Shown piece after piece: positions 1-7,439 of a stretch of 64,000 nucleotides of DNA. Source of the stretch: Granulicoccus phenolivorans DSM 17626 = NBRC 107789 = JCM 15570 (GTDB lineage: Bacteria; Actinomycetota; Actinomycetes; Propionibacteriales; Propionibacteriaceae); NCBI RefSeq assembly GCF_000423085.1, contig NZ_AUHH01000002.1, positions 1 through 64,000 of the forward strand. The letters run 5' to 3'. A model generated the notes under the pieces. It saw only the letters and a list, made by a program, of their open reading frames with translations. It did not search any database and had not been told where the DNA came from. The position numbers were made by a program, and so were the translations under genes. Position 1 is the stretch's first letter, and each line of letters opens with the position of its first letter.

Positions 1-250
1 CGTCATAGGAGTACCGGCGTGCTTTGGTCGTGCGTCGGTCGATCACCGCGACGGTGGCCCGGGCCCGACCCGGGGTCTGCCGCAGCCGGGCGGTCAACTG
101 CTGGCGGGCATGGTCACGGTTCCAGCCGGTCACCGCGACCACCTGATCCAAGATCTCGCTCTTGCCCTTCTTCGGCGCCGCCGCATAAGCCTGCGCGTAC
201 TTCTTGGTCACCTCGTACCTGGCAGCCAACGACAGATCCTTCACACTCAC
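1..250 (-). CDS. DDE-type transposase/integrase, N-terminal fragment (runs off left edge)
   Basis: Reading the minus strand from GTG at 250 gives an open frame of about 83 codons that continues past the window edge. It begins VSVKDLSLAARYEVTKKYA and continues with a helical segment containing EILDQVVAVTGWNRDHARQQ. I recognise this as the N-terminal region of actinobacterial integrase-like DDE transposases (a conserved TGW-R-HAR-L motif), which bind DNA before the catalytic core; the core is outside the window. The start is uncertain: GTG at 244 has a GGGG about 8 bases upstream, and an earlier in-frame GTG exists near 300. The family assignment rests on memory of the motif, not on a search. 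The gene points away from the neighbouring tRNA. Confidence 0.6.
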   Translation of the reverse strand, partial: MSVKDLSLAARYEVTKKYAQAYAAAPKKGKSEILDQVVAVTGWNRDHARQQLTARLRQTPGRARATVAVIDRRTTKARRYSYD

Positions 251-385
251 ACCCCATCGTGACCGCCACCCACACTTCCCGGGGAAAACTATGTGAGGCA
301 CGGCACCCTGCTACGCGGGGACTCTGTGTGAGTCTCGTCGTCGATTTGACCCCCCTGATCAGTCGTGTATAGTTGAACAGGTCGC
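251..385. other. Possible insertion-element end between transposase and tRNA
   Basis: No gene is visible here. The stretch is less GC-rich than its surroundings and holds two related motifs: TGTGAGGCA near 292-300 and TGTGTGAGTC near 324-333. A GACCCCCCTGATCA stretch follows near 349-362. Such repeated short motifs next to a transposase start often form the element terminus and transposase-binding sites. I could not find the matching inverted repeat because the other end lies outside the window. Confidence 0.3.
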
Positions 386-459
386 CGCGGGGTGGAGCAG
401 CTCGGTAGCTCGCTGGGCTCATAACCCAGAGGTCACAGGTTCAAATCCTGTCCCCGCTA
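386..459 (+). tRNA. Initiator tRNA-fMet (CAU anticodon)
   Basis: A 74-base cloverleaf with a CTCATAA anticodon loop (anticodon CAT). Two hallmarks of the bacterial initiator are present. The first base (C1) cannot pair with base 72 (T), and the anticodon stem ends in three G:C pairs (GGG/CCC) flanking the loop. The T arm is ACAGG-TTCAAAT-CCTGT. The 3' CCA is not encoded; TAC follows the acceptor stem. It is followed at once by a strong terminator, so it is a single-gene transcript. Confidence 0.95.
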
Positions 460-464
460 CGAGA

Positions 465-510
465 AAGGCCTTCTGGCCAGGAGAAATACCTGGTCAGAAG
501 GCCTTGTTTC
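465..510 (+). terminator. Intrinsic terminator of tRNA-fMet
   Basis: Arms of 17 bases at 465-481 and 489-505 pair with one mismatch (AAGGCCTTCTGGCCAGG against CCTGGTCAGAAGGCCTT), with a 7-base loop, followed by GTTTCT. The stem begins 6 bases after the tRNA. Confidence 0.85.
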
Positions 511-570
511 TATCCTCGTTCGCGGACGCGACCAGCTCGGAACAGCACGAGCGGGAACGAACGGCGGGGC

Positions 571-582
571 TAGGGTTGCAGC
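571..582 (+). promoter_or_regulatory. Probable -10 element, leaderless transcription of the TDT gene
   Basis: TAGGGT at 571-576 lies six bases before the GTG start at 583, the spacing that places transcription initiation on the start codon. No convincing Shine-Dalgarno sequence is present. Leaderless genes of this layout are common in Actinobacteria. Confidence 0.5.
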
Positions 583-1659
583 GTGAGCGACAGCGATGCG
601 CCCGCGACCTCGCGGTGGAGTCCGGCAGAGCTGACGCCGGGCTACTTCCCAGCCGTCATGGCCACCGGGATCGTTTCGGTGGGCGCGCTGCTGACCGGAC
701 ACGGCATCCTCGCGGCAGTCCTGTTCTGGTGCGCGATCGTGCTCTACGCCGTGCTCATCGTCCTCACCGGATGGCGCCTGATCGCGCATCGCGACCGGGT
801 CGTCGCCGACTTCAGGTCGCCGTCGCGCGCGTTCGTCTTCTTCACCTTCATCGCCGCGACGAACGTCATCGCGACGGGGTTCCTCGGCACCGGGCGCTCC
901 GACTTCGCCCGGGCGCTGCTGATCGTGTCGGTCCTGGCGTGGCTGATCCTCGGATACGTGATCCCGTGGACGGCGGTGCTGGGCAGCAGCCACCGTCCGA
1001 TGCTCGACTCCGCGAACGGCACGTGGTTCATCTGGGTGGTCGCGAGCCAGTCCGTCGCCGTCGTCGCCGCCGGTCTGGACCCCCTCGACGAGCGCTTCCG
1101 CGATGTGCTGTCCGTGCTCGCGGTCACGGCCTGGTCGATCGGCGTCATCCTCTATGGCGCATGCGCGATATTCGTGACCCTGCGGATCATGCTCTACCGT
1201 CTCGACCCGGAGGACCTCGACCCGCCGTACTGGGTAGCGATGGGCGCCCTGGCGATCACGGTCGTCGCCGGCGCCCGGATCGTGCAGATGCCCGATGCGC
1301 CGATGGTGAACGCGACGCGCGAGCTGATCGCCGGGCTGTCGGTGGTCTTCTGGTCCTTCGCCACGTGGCTGATCCCGGTGCTGTTCGCCGCCGGCGTCTG
1401 GCGGCACTGGTTCCACCGCGTGCCGCTGCGCTACCAGCCGACCCTGTGGAGCTTCGTCTTTCCGATGGGCATGTACGCGGTCGCCGGGATCTACCTCGGC
1501 CGGGCCGATCGCCTGCCTCTGGTGGAGACGGTGGGCTCGGCGTGGTTCTGGCTGTCGCTGCTGGTGTGGGCGCTGACCGCAGGGGCCATGCTGGTCAGCG
1601 CCGGGCAGCGGCTGATCGGCGGGCGGGCCCGGACCCGGAGCAACGTCAACCGGCGCTGA
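583..1659 (+). CDS. TDT/SLAC1-type (TehA) transporter or anion channel
   Basis: 358 residues starting at GTG. The N-terminal signature ELTPGYFPAVMATGIVS and about ten hydrophobic segments place it in the tellurite-resistance/dicarboxylate transporter (TDT) family, which includes TehA, Mae1-type malate permeases and plant SLAC1 channels. It should be an inner-membrane anion (C4-dicarboxylate, nitrate, chloride or sulfite) channel or exporter; the substrate cannot be told from sequence. The next gene is convergent and overlaps it by 14 bases. That gene is a copper nitrite reductase, so an anion-channel role beside nitrogen-oxide metabolism is possible but unproven. Confidence 0.85.
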   Translation: MSDSDAPATSRWSPAELTPGYFPAVMATGIVSVGALLTGHGILAAVLFWCAIVLYAVLIVLTGWRLIAHRDRVVADFRSPSRAFVFFTFIAATNVIATGFLGTGRSDFARALLIVSVLAWLILGYVIPWTAVLGSSHRPMLDSANGTWFIWVVASQSVAVVAAGLDPLDERFRDVLSVLAVTAWSIGVILYGACAIFVTLRIMLYRLDPEDLDPPYWVAMGALAITVVAGARIVQMPDAPMVNATRELIAGLSVVFWSFATWLIPVLFAAGVWRHWFHRVPLRYQPTLWSFVFPMGMYAVAGIYLGRADRLPLVETVGSAWFWLSLLVWALTAGAMLVSAGQRLIGGRARTRSNVNRR

Positions 1660-4270
1660 CCCGGAACAGCCCGTGGGCGCCTCGCTCCGCATCGACCATG
1701 TAGTGCGACACGAACGGATAGGTCCCCGCCTCGGGGAAGGCCAACTCGACGAATCCGCCCTGGGCCGGGGCCAGCGCCAGCGCCTGCGCGCCGGTATCGG
1801 TGCCGTGATCGACCAGATAGCGTCCCTCCGCCCAGGTGGTGTCGAACTGGCCCCCGACGATGTGGAAGCTGGTCGGTCGATCGATCCCGGCATCCAGCAC
1901 CCAGATCCGGACGCGCTTGCCCGCCACGACCTGCAACGGAGCGTGATCGTACTGCGCGGCGTACCCGTTGAAGGTGACCAGATCCGGGGCCGCCTGCGCA
2001 ATCTTGGCGGTGTCTACCTCGCCGGCGTGGTGATCGCCGAGGTAGTACTCCCCCTGGATCAGCACGAAGCTCTGGTCCACCGGAGCCAGATTGTCCGGCT
2101 CGATCACCACTGCCCCGTACATGCCGTTGGCGATGTGGGCCGACATCGGCATCGTGGAGCAGTGGTACATCCAGATTCCCGCCCGGGTCGCGGTGAAGGT
2201 GTAGCTGAGGCTCTCCCCGGGTGGGATCGTGCGCATCGGCTGGTCCGGAGCCAGGGCCCCGGCATGGAAGTCGATCGAATGGCCCATCGTGGAGTCGTTG
2301 CGCAGGGTGATCTCGAAGGTGTCCCCGACCCGTCCGTGCAGCACCGGCCCGGGAGCGGTGCCGTTGTAGGTCCACAGGGTCTGGGTGACCCCGGGGGCCA
2401 CTTCCCGCACGGTGTCGGTCACCGAGAGGGTGGTGCGGTGCACCGTCGGCCCGGTCGCCGCCGGGAGGGCGGGCAGGGTCGCGTCGTACGGGGTGAAGCC
2501 CGGCCCGGGCGCCCGGGTCAGGTCGATTCCGGAGGGGGCGGCGGTGGGAGTGGGGCTCGCTGACGTTGTCGGGGCCGGGGTCGCGCCGGCGCCGCTCGCA
2601 ATCACGGTCAGGGTCATCCCCAGTTGCCGGTGGCCCACGATCGAGCACCAGCCGTCGACATCGGCGGTGATCACCCCGGCGTCGATCCGTTCGGACTCCC
2701 CCGGCGCCAGGCGCGACCCCGCGACACCGTTGGCGAGCACCAGGTCGTGGGTCTGGGTCGGGTCGGTGTTGGTCAGCTCGATCACCAGGCGATGTCCGGC
2801 CGGAACCTCGATCCGGTTCGGGGTGAACCGCATGTCGGCCGCGGTGACCCGCACGGTCGTCACCGGCGCATCGGCCGCTCCGGCCGGGCCGCTCCCCCAG
2901 CCCATCGAGGCCGGGGATGCGGCAGCACCTCCAGCGACCACCAGCAGGACCGCGAGCAATCCGGCGACCAGCTGGGCGCCGCCGCGTGCCGGCGGTCGCT
3001 CGGGCACCTTGCTGCCCGGCGTGGTGCCTTCCCGTTTCGCCCGCCGCTGGGCCCGCATTGCGACCACCAGCAGGACCAGGAAGGAGGCCATGGCCACCAG
3101 GTACAGCACCGAGGCCGCCACCCGGACCACGCTGGAGACGGGCAGCGCGCACGCCACCAGGGCCACATTCGCCGTGGTCACCCGCAGCACCCCGGCCCGG
3201 TCGAACGCCCACGTACCGGCGCGCACCGCCGCGGGACCGCCACCCAGCACCACCGGGATCAGATAGCTCAACGCCCCGACCAGCACCTGCGCGGCGAAGC
3301 CGGCCGCGAAGAACGGCACCACCTCCCCCACCGCGGCGGTGGCGACGCCGGCGGCCCGTCCGGACGCCAGCCCGACCAGGGTTCGGACGATGACGAAGAC
3401 CGTCGACCCCGTCCACCACGCAAAAGCGGCAGCGATCGACAGCGCCGCAAAACTCGTCGGGGGCGCCGACCGCGCGGCGCGTACGCCGGAGACGGCGATC
3501 ACGACCAACCCGACCAGGTAGCCGGCGAGGCCGACGACGAGGACGACGGGTACGCCGATCGCCGCACCGGCGGCGGCGACCAGGCTGGCCGCAACCAGGA
3601 CCGGCAGTGCCCGGGCCGCGCCGATGTCGGCGGCCGGATCGGCGCGGGTACGCAGCACCGTGGGCCAGAACGTCACCAGGGTTCCGGCAACGGTCAGTCC
3701 GATCCAGCCCAGGGTGTTGACCAGCAGATGCGCCAGCACGAGTCCGGCCGGCATCCCACCGCGGGCGATCAGCGCCCCCAGCACCCCGCCGATCACCAGG
3801 CAGCCCGCGGCGGCGATGTAGTAACGCACGATGTGCCCGAACTTGCCCGGCAGGTTGCGCCGCAGGCGCAGCCACAGCGTCACCCCGTGCCAGCCGACCG
3901 CCGCGACCAACAGCGCGGCCCCCAGCGCGGTGAGGCCCCAGACGCCGGTCGGGACGCCGATCAGGACACCCAGCGCCCCGGCATTGGCCAGGATCAATCG
4001 GATGTTCTCCCCCCGGCGCTCGGCCAGGCCGGCCCGACTGCGCAACAGGGCGTAGGAGAAGTACTGGCTCCACACCAGGATGGCGTGGGTCACCGCGCCG
4101 AGCAGCAGCAGGTGGATCAGCAGCCACTGCGCGGCCGGGATCCAGCGGTGCGCCAGCGCGGCCAGGACTGCCGCCAGCAGCCAGGCCACGGTCGGGATGT
4201 CGCGCATCGGCCAGAACCCGCGTCCCACCGTGGCGGGTCGGTCGGCGGTACCGGTGGTGGAGATCTTCAT
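1646..4270 (-). CDS. nirK: Copper nitrite reductase with N-terminal membrane domain and extra cupredoxin
   Basis: 874 residues. Residues 25-450 form a polytopic membrane domain of about 11-12 segments. Residues 470-557 are a cupredoxin with a complete type 1 copper site (H508, C542, H547, M552). Residues 600-874 are the two-domain NirK core. All NirK ligands are visible: type 1 H664, C704, H712, M717; type 2 H669, H703, H856; catalytic D667 and H803. The enzyme should reduce nitrite to nitric oxide on the outer face of the membrane. The membrane part may pass electrons to the fused cupredoxin. Its ATG overlaps the stop of the upstream membrane gene (ATGA), implying translational coupling. The 3' end overlaps the convergent TDT gene by 14 bases. 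Confidence 0.9.
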   Translation of the reverse strand: MKISTTGTADRPATVGRGFWPMRDIPTVAWLLAAVLAALAHRWIPAAQWLLIHLLLLGAVTHAILVWSQYFSYALLRSRAGLAERRGENIRLILANAGALGVLIGVPTGVWGLTALGAALLVAAVGWHGVTLWLRLRRNLPGKFGHIVRYYIAAAGCLVIGGVLGALIARGGMPAGLVLAHLLVNTLGWIGLTVAGTLVTFWPTVLRTRADPAADIGAARALPVLVAASLVAAAGAAIGVPVVLVVGLAGYLVGLVVIAVSGVRAARSAPPTSFAALSIAAAFAWWTGSTVFVIVRTLVGLASGRAAGVATAAVGEVVPFFAAGFAAQVLVGALSYLIPVVLGGGPAAVRAGTWAFDRAGVLRVTTANVALVACALPVSSVVRVAASVLYLVAMASFLVLLVVAMRAQRRAKREGTTPGSKVPERPPARGGAQLVAGLLAVLLVVAGGAAASPASMGWGSGPAGAADAPVTTVRVTAADMRFTPNRIEVPAGHRLVIELTNTDPTQTHDLVLANGVAGSRLAPGESERIDAGVITADVDGWCSIVGHRQLGMTLTVIASGAGATPAPTTSASPTPTAAPSGIDLTRAPGPGFTPYDATLPALPAATGPTVHRTTLSVTDTVREVAPGVTQTLWTYNGTAPGPVLHGRVGDTFEITLRNDSTMGHSIDFHAGALAPDQPMRTIPPGESLSYTFTATRAGIWMYHCSTMPMSAHIANGMYGAVVIEPDNLAPVDQSFVLIQGEYYLGDHHAGEVDTAKIAQAAPDLVTFNGYAAQYDHAPLQVVAGKRVRIWVLDAGIDRPTSFHIVGGQFDTTWAEGRYLVDHGTDTGAQALALAPAQGGFVELAFPEAGTYPFVSHYMVDAERGAHGLFRVSAG

Positions 4271-5421
4271 GACACCGAGCTCTCGGTACGCCGGTCGGTC
4301 GCGGCGGCGGCGCCGGTCCGGGATCGGGATCGCCCCGGCAGCGAACTGCCGACCGCGACGAGAAGGAACAGCAGAATCGCCAGGACCCCACCGGCTCCGC
4401 CGATCTGCCACGCCAGGGGGTGTCCCAGGCCGTCGCCGAACCAGATCCGGACGATCAGGGCGAGTTGCAGGGTGATCGCCGGTACCCAGAACACCGGGCG
4501 GTACTTCATCCGGACGTGCAGGACGGCCGGCAGGATCGTCGGGGCGTGCGCCAGGATCATCGAGATCGTGTAGCCGAGGAAGACGCTGTGCACGATCGCG
4601 TCGTAGACCGGCTGACGGGTCGGGGCGCCGAGCAGCAGCAACAGTGCAGCCAGGCTGAGCCACACGTAGCCGGCGAGGATGCAGGCCGCGGCATAGCGGG
4701 TGACCCCGGTCAGCCGGATCGTGCGCCGAGCCACGTCGTGAATGACCAGCCAGGCCACCAGCGAACACAGCACCAGGCCGGTCAGGACGGCCCCCAGGTC
4801 CGGCAGCCCGGTCCCGATCAGCAGCGCGAGTCCGAAGGCCACCGCATGCGCCAGCAGGCGTACGCCGGCCCCGGCCCCCATCGTGATCCGGGCCAGCTCG
4901 ACACGCTCGGCAGCGATGGTGAACACCACGAACCCGATCAGCCAGGGCAACACGTGGAGCATCTCCACCCGTCCGATCCACAGGATCGCCCCGGCCAGAC
5001 CGAAGGCCGTGGCGAGCAACTCGGTCAACTGCACGTGGTCGTGCTGGCGTCGCCACAGGGGTACGTACAGCAGGGTGAAGGCCGCCATCCCGCTCGCCAC
5101 GACCACCTTGGCGAGGGTCAGCGGCACCGGCGCCAGGACGAGCAGCACCCCGCCGGCGCCCAGCAGCAGCGGCGCGGCGTAGCCGTACCAGCGGTCCAGC
5201 GCGGTCGCCCGCTCGAGGGCGATCACGGTGCCGACGAACCCGAGCACCAACAGCACTCCGTGCACCTCGGCCAGCCGCCCCGAGTTGACCGGTGCCGGCA
5301 GGCCGAGCAGGACCAGCCCGGCATCCAACCCGGCGAGCAGCGCGAAGCCGGCCGGGAGCAGCCACCCCAACCGTGGGCCGGGTCCGGCCTTCCGGTGCGC
5401 AGCGAGCGTCGCGGTCGTCAT
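4267..5421 (-). CDS. NnrS-like polytopic membrane protein (possible heme protein)
   Basis: 384 residues from ATG at 5421, chosen because GAGGGCGGC precedes it closely; a GTG 39 bases upstream has no ribosome site. It has about twelve hydrophobic segments with conserved histidines inside membrane helices (LAEVHGVLLVLG near the N-terminus; HSVFLGYTISMILAHAP near residue 290). This resembles NnrS-type and related membrane proteins that accompany nitrite or nitric oxide reductases. It is first in a two-gene operon with nirK, overlapping by four bases. A role in electron transfer to NirK or in nitric oxide handling is inferred from context; the exact family is uncertain. Confidence 0.65.
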   Translation of the reverse strand: MTTATLAAHRKAGPGPRLGWLLPAGFALLAGLDAGLVLLGLPAPVNSGRLAEVHGVLLVLGFVGTVIALERATALDRWYGYAAPLLLGAGGVLLVLAPVPLTLAKVVVASGMAAFTLLYVPLWRRQHDHVQLTELLATAFGLAGAILWIGRVEMLHVLPWLIGFVVFTIAAERVELARITMGAGAGVRLLAHAVAFGLALLIGTGLPDLGAVLTGLVLCSLVAWLVIHDVARRTIRLTGVTRYAAACILAGYVWLSLAALLLLLGAPTRQPVYDAIVHSVFLGYTISMILAHAPTILPAVLHVRMKYRPVFWVPAITLQLALIVRIWFGDGLGHPLAWQIGGAGGVLAILLFLLVAVGSSLPGRSRSRTGAAAATDRRTESSVS

Positions 5422-5528
5422 GCCGCCCTCGCGTACCGGGCACCGGGTCCGCGGCCGCACTCCGCAATCTTTTTCACGGAATCAGTGTATTAAAGTGGGT
5501 CGGGCCAGGTACGAATCCAAGGAGTGAC
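5422..5528. promoter_or_regulatory. Shared promoter region, nirK operon and DUF2249 gene
   Basis: A 107-base divergent intergenic region with an A+T-rich core at 5465-5495. TGTATTAAAG at 5486-5495 offers a TATTAA -10 for the plus strand and an overlapping TAATAC on the minus strand. I found no clear FNR/NnrR-type palindrome (TTGAT-N4-ATCAA). Confidence 0.4.
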
Positions 5529-5852
5529 ATGGCCGACATTCAGATCCACCGTTCCCGGGAGCACGCCTCCGCATCGGCAGCATCCGGCGGCTGCGCCTGC
5601 GGGGGACACGACGAGGACATTCCCGAGTTGGATGTCCAGACCATCCCGCACGCGATCCGGCACGCCGCGATCTTCGGCGCCGTGGAATCGCTGCACCCGG
5701 GAGGCGGCCTGGTGATCTCGGCAACACACAACCCGGTACCGCTGCTCAATCAGTTGGCCGACCGCCACGGCTCGGACTACAGCACCGAATACCTCACCTC
5801 GGGGCCCGAGCGCTGGCGCATCCTCATCCGCCGCACCCAAGTTCGCCCCTGA
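5529..5852 (+). CDS. DUF2249 domain protein
   Basis: 107 residues; AAGGAGTG lies just upstream of the ATG. After a short polar leader with a CACGGH motif, the DUF2249 fold follows (ELDVQTIP..., then a GGGLVISATHNPVPLL core). DUF2249 proteins are small, often paired with hemerythrin-like or nitrogen-oxide genes; their biochemistry is unsettled. The histidine in HNPVPLL is typical of the family. It is divergent from the NnrS-like/nirK operon, so it probably belongs to the same nitrite/nitric oxide response, perhaps as a metal-binding accessory protein. Confidence 0.75.
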   Translation: MADIQIHRSREHASASAASGGCACGGHDEDIPELDVQTIPHAIRHAAIFGAVESLHPGGGLVISATHNPVPLLNQLADRHGSDYSTEYLTSGPERWRILIRRTQVRP

Positions 5853-5866
5853 GGATTCCTCCCCAC

Positions 5867-5897
5867 TTGCGTCCGGGGCCCGCTGATGCACTAACCT
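5867..5897 (+). promoter_or_regulatory. Possible promoter of the first cold-shock gene
   Basis: TTGCGT (5867-5872) and TAACCT (5892-5897) are separated by 19 bases. Initiation near 5904 would leave an untranslated leader of about 155 bases, typical of cold-shock mRNAs. The long spacer makes the assignment tentative. Confidence 0.35.
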
Positions 5898-6059
5898 GCA
5901 GGTGTGACGGGTCGCCTGCGTACGCGGGTGGCCGCACATGGCACGCTTCCACCCCGACGCCGCTCACCTGCGCACCTGGTACCAGGGCACAGAACCGCAG
6001 CGCCGCCGGGCGCCCTGTCCGGGCATGGCGCGCTCAGCACTGAACAAAGGGAAAAGAAC

Positions 6060-6263
6060 ATGGCTCAGGGAACCGTCAAGTGGTTCAACGCCGACAAGGG
6101 TTTCGGCTTCATCGCACAGGACGACGGTGGTGCGGACGTTTTCGTCCATTTCTCCGCCATTCAGTCGACCGGCTACAAGTCGCTCGAAGAGAACGAGAAG
6201 GTCGAGTACGACCTGGCCCAGGGTCCCAAGGGCCTGCAGGCTGAGAACGTTCGCGTCATCTGA
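6060..6263 (+). CDS. Cold-shock domain protein (CspA family)
   Basis: 67 residues, one cold-shock domain. The nucleic-acid-binding motifs are intact: [14 protein letters not shown] (RNP1) and DVFVHF (RNP2). It binds single-stranded RNA or DNA as an RNA chaperone in the cytoplasm. AAAGGGAAAA precedes the ATG. It is transcribed alone, between a long leader and a hairpin terminator. A second paralog is at 46610. This one carries the NADKGFGFI version of RNP1; the other has SPEKGFGFI and two extra residues. Confidence 0.95.
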   Translation: MAQGTVKWFNADKGFGFIAQDDGGADVFVHFSAIQSTGYKSLEENEKVEYDLAQGPKGLQAENVRVI

Positions 6264-6264
6264 A

Positions 6265-6317
6265 ACACAGCACACCGAGGCCGTGGTCCGCACTTGCGGG
6301 CCACGGCTTCGCTGTGT
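6265..6317 (+). terminator. Hairpin terminator after cold-shock gene
   Basis: Nested inverted repeats ACACAGC/GCTGTGT (6265-6271, 6311-6317) and GCCGTGG/CCACGGC (6280-6286, 6301-6307) begin directly after the stop codon. There is no clear T-tract. Confidence 0.6.
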
Positions 6318-6433
6318 CCGCGGGAATCGTTATTGACACTTGATCCGGTTTCTGCGACAGTTCGTCAGCCTTGCGTACACTTTGTGTGACACGTGCCCGG
6401 CAGCCCGTCGGGCACTCCTGTCGGAGGGCCCCT

Positions 6434-7237
6434 GTGACACCCCCACGCAACGCCACGGCCGAGTCCGCTCCCCTGCGTCGCCGCATCCTCGATGCCGCGC
6501 GACGGCTGTCGGACGATGCCGGCGGGCTCACCCTGAATCTGGACACCCTCACCATCGACGAGATCATGCAGGAGGCCGGGGTGGCCCGGACCTCGCTGTA
6601 CCGGGTCTGGGAGTCCAAGGAGGCCTTCTATCAGGATCTGCTCTGCGATCTGGCCGGCCCGGAGGTCCAGGGCACCGTGTTCAGTCGGCAGGTCCTGGTC
6701 GAGGTCCGCACCAAGGTCGCGCAGAACCTCGATCAGCTCCGCGCTCCCGAATCCCGCGCCCGCCTGCTGGACACCGTGATCCGCGACGTGATCCGGGCCT
6801 ACTGCGATGAAGTGCTGGGTTCGCCGCGGTGGCGCTCGCTGATCGCCATCCAGGCCACCGTCGCCACCATGCCGGGCGACGCCGACCGGGAGCAGGTCCT
6901 CCAGCAGCTCAGCCTCACCATCGCCGCGCACAACAAGGCACTGGCCGACACCATCGAGGATGTGGCGATCGTGCTCGGGCTGCGGCTGCGTCGGCCCGCG
7001 GCGACCTTCCTCGAACTGGTCCGGATCGCTGCCCCGCTGATCGACGGAATGGGGCTGCGGGCCCCACTGGCCGACCACCCGGTGACCTCCACCGTCGACG
7101 TGGACGGGGCCGAATGGACCCTGCCGGCGCTGGGCTTCAAGGCGGTCATCGACTCCTACCTCGAGCCGGATCCGGACTACGACTTCGCCGACGCGGTCTC
7201 GGCGTACCTCACCAGGCAGGCCCAGCGCACCGAGTGA
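6434..7237 (+). CDS. TetR-family transcriptional regulator
   Basis: 267 residues from GTG at 6434, chosen because GGAGGG ends five bases upstream; an ATG-initiated extension at 6371 would be poor coding sequence. Residues about 12-60 hold the TetR DNA-binding domain with a helix-turn-helix (TIDEIMQEAGVARTSLYRVWESKEAFYQDLL). The remainder is the variable ligand-binding domain. It is longer than the usual 190-220 residues. The M16 peptidase genes begin about 200 bases downstream; whether it regulates them is unknown. Confidence 0.85.
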   Translation: MTPPRNATAESAPLRRRILDAARRLSDDAGGLTLNLDTLTIDEIMQEAGVARTSLYRVWESKEAFYQDLLCDLAGPEVQGTVFSRQVLVEVRTKVAQNLDQLRAPESRARLLDTVIRDVIRAYCDEVLGSPRWRSLIAIQATVATMPGDADREQVLQQLSLTIAAHNKALADTIEDVAIVLGLRLRRPAATFLELVRIAAPLIDGMGLRAPLADHPVTSTVDVDGAEWTLPALGFKAVIDSYLEPDPDYDFADAVSAYLTRQAQRTE

Positions 7238-7272
7238 GAGCGCCCGTGGCCCGAGCCGCCGGAACGTGTGGA

Positions 7273-7306
7273 CGGCCGGATCCCGGGATTCCCCGGCGTC
7301 CGGCCG
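7273..7306 (+). terminator. Possible terminator after TetR gene
   Basis: Perfect 8-base arms CGGCCGGA (7273-7280) and TCCGGCCG (7299-7306), with an additional inner CCGGG/CCCGG pairing. There is no T-tract. Confidence 0.4.
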
Positions 7307-7439
7307 CAGTCCCGACATTACCTCCGGGAGCCGTCAATTCTGCTGGGTCGAACCTGAGAAGAAACTGTGAAAGGGATCAGGGATGCCGGGACCCCGGATG
7401 CGCCCGGTTCCGGCGGCCCGATGTGGTGAGATGTCCCCT

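Noticed and set aside
386-510. Integrated genomic island at tRNA-fMet
   Set aside because: No tyrosine integrase and no duplicated tRNA 3' end are visible; downstream genes look like ordinary chromosome.
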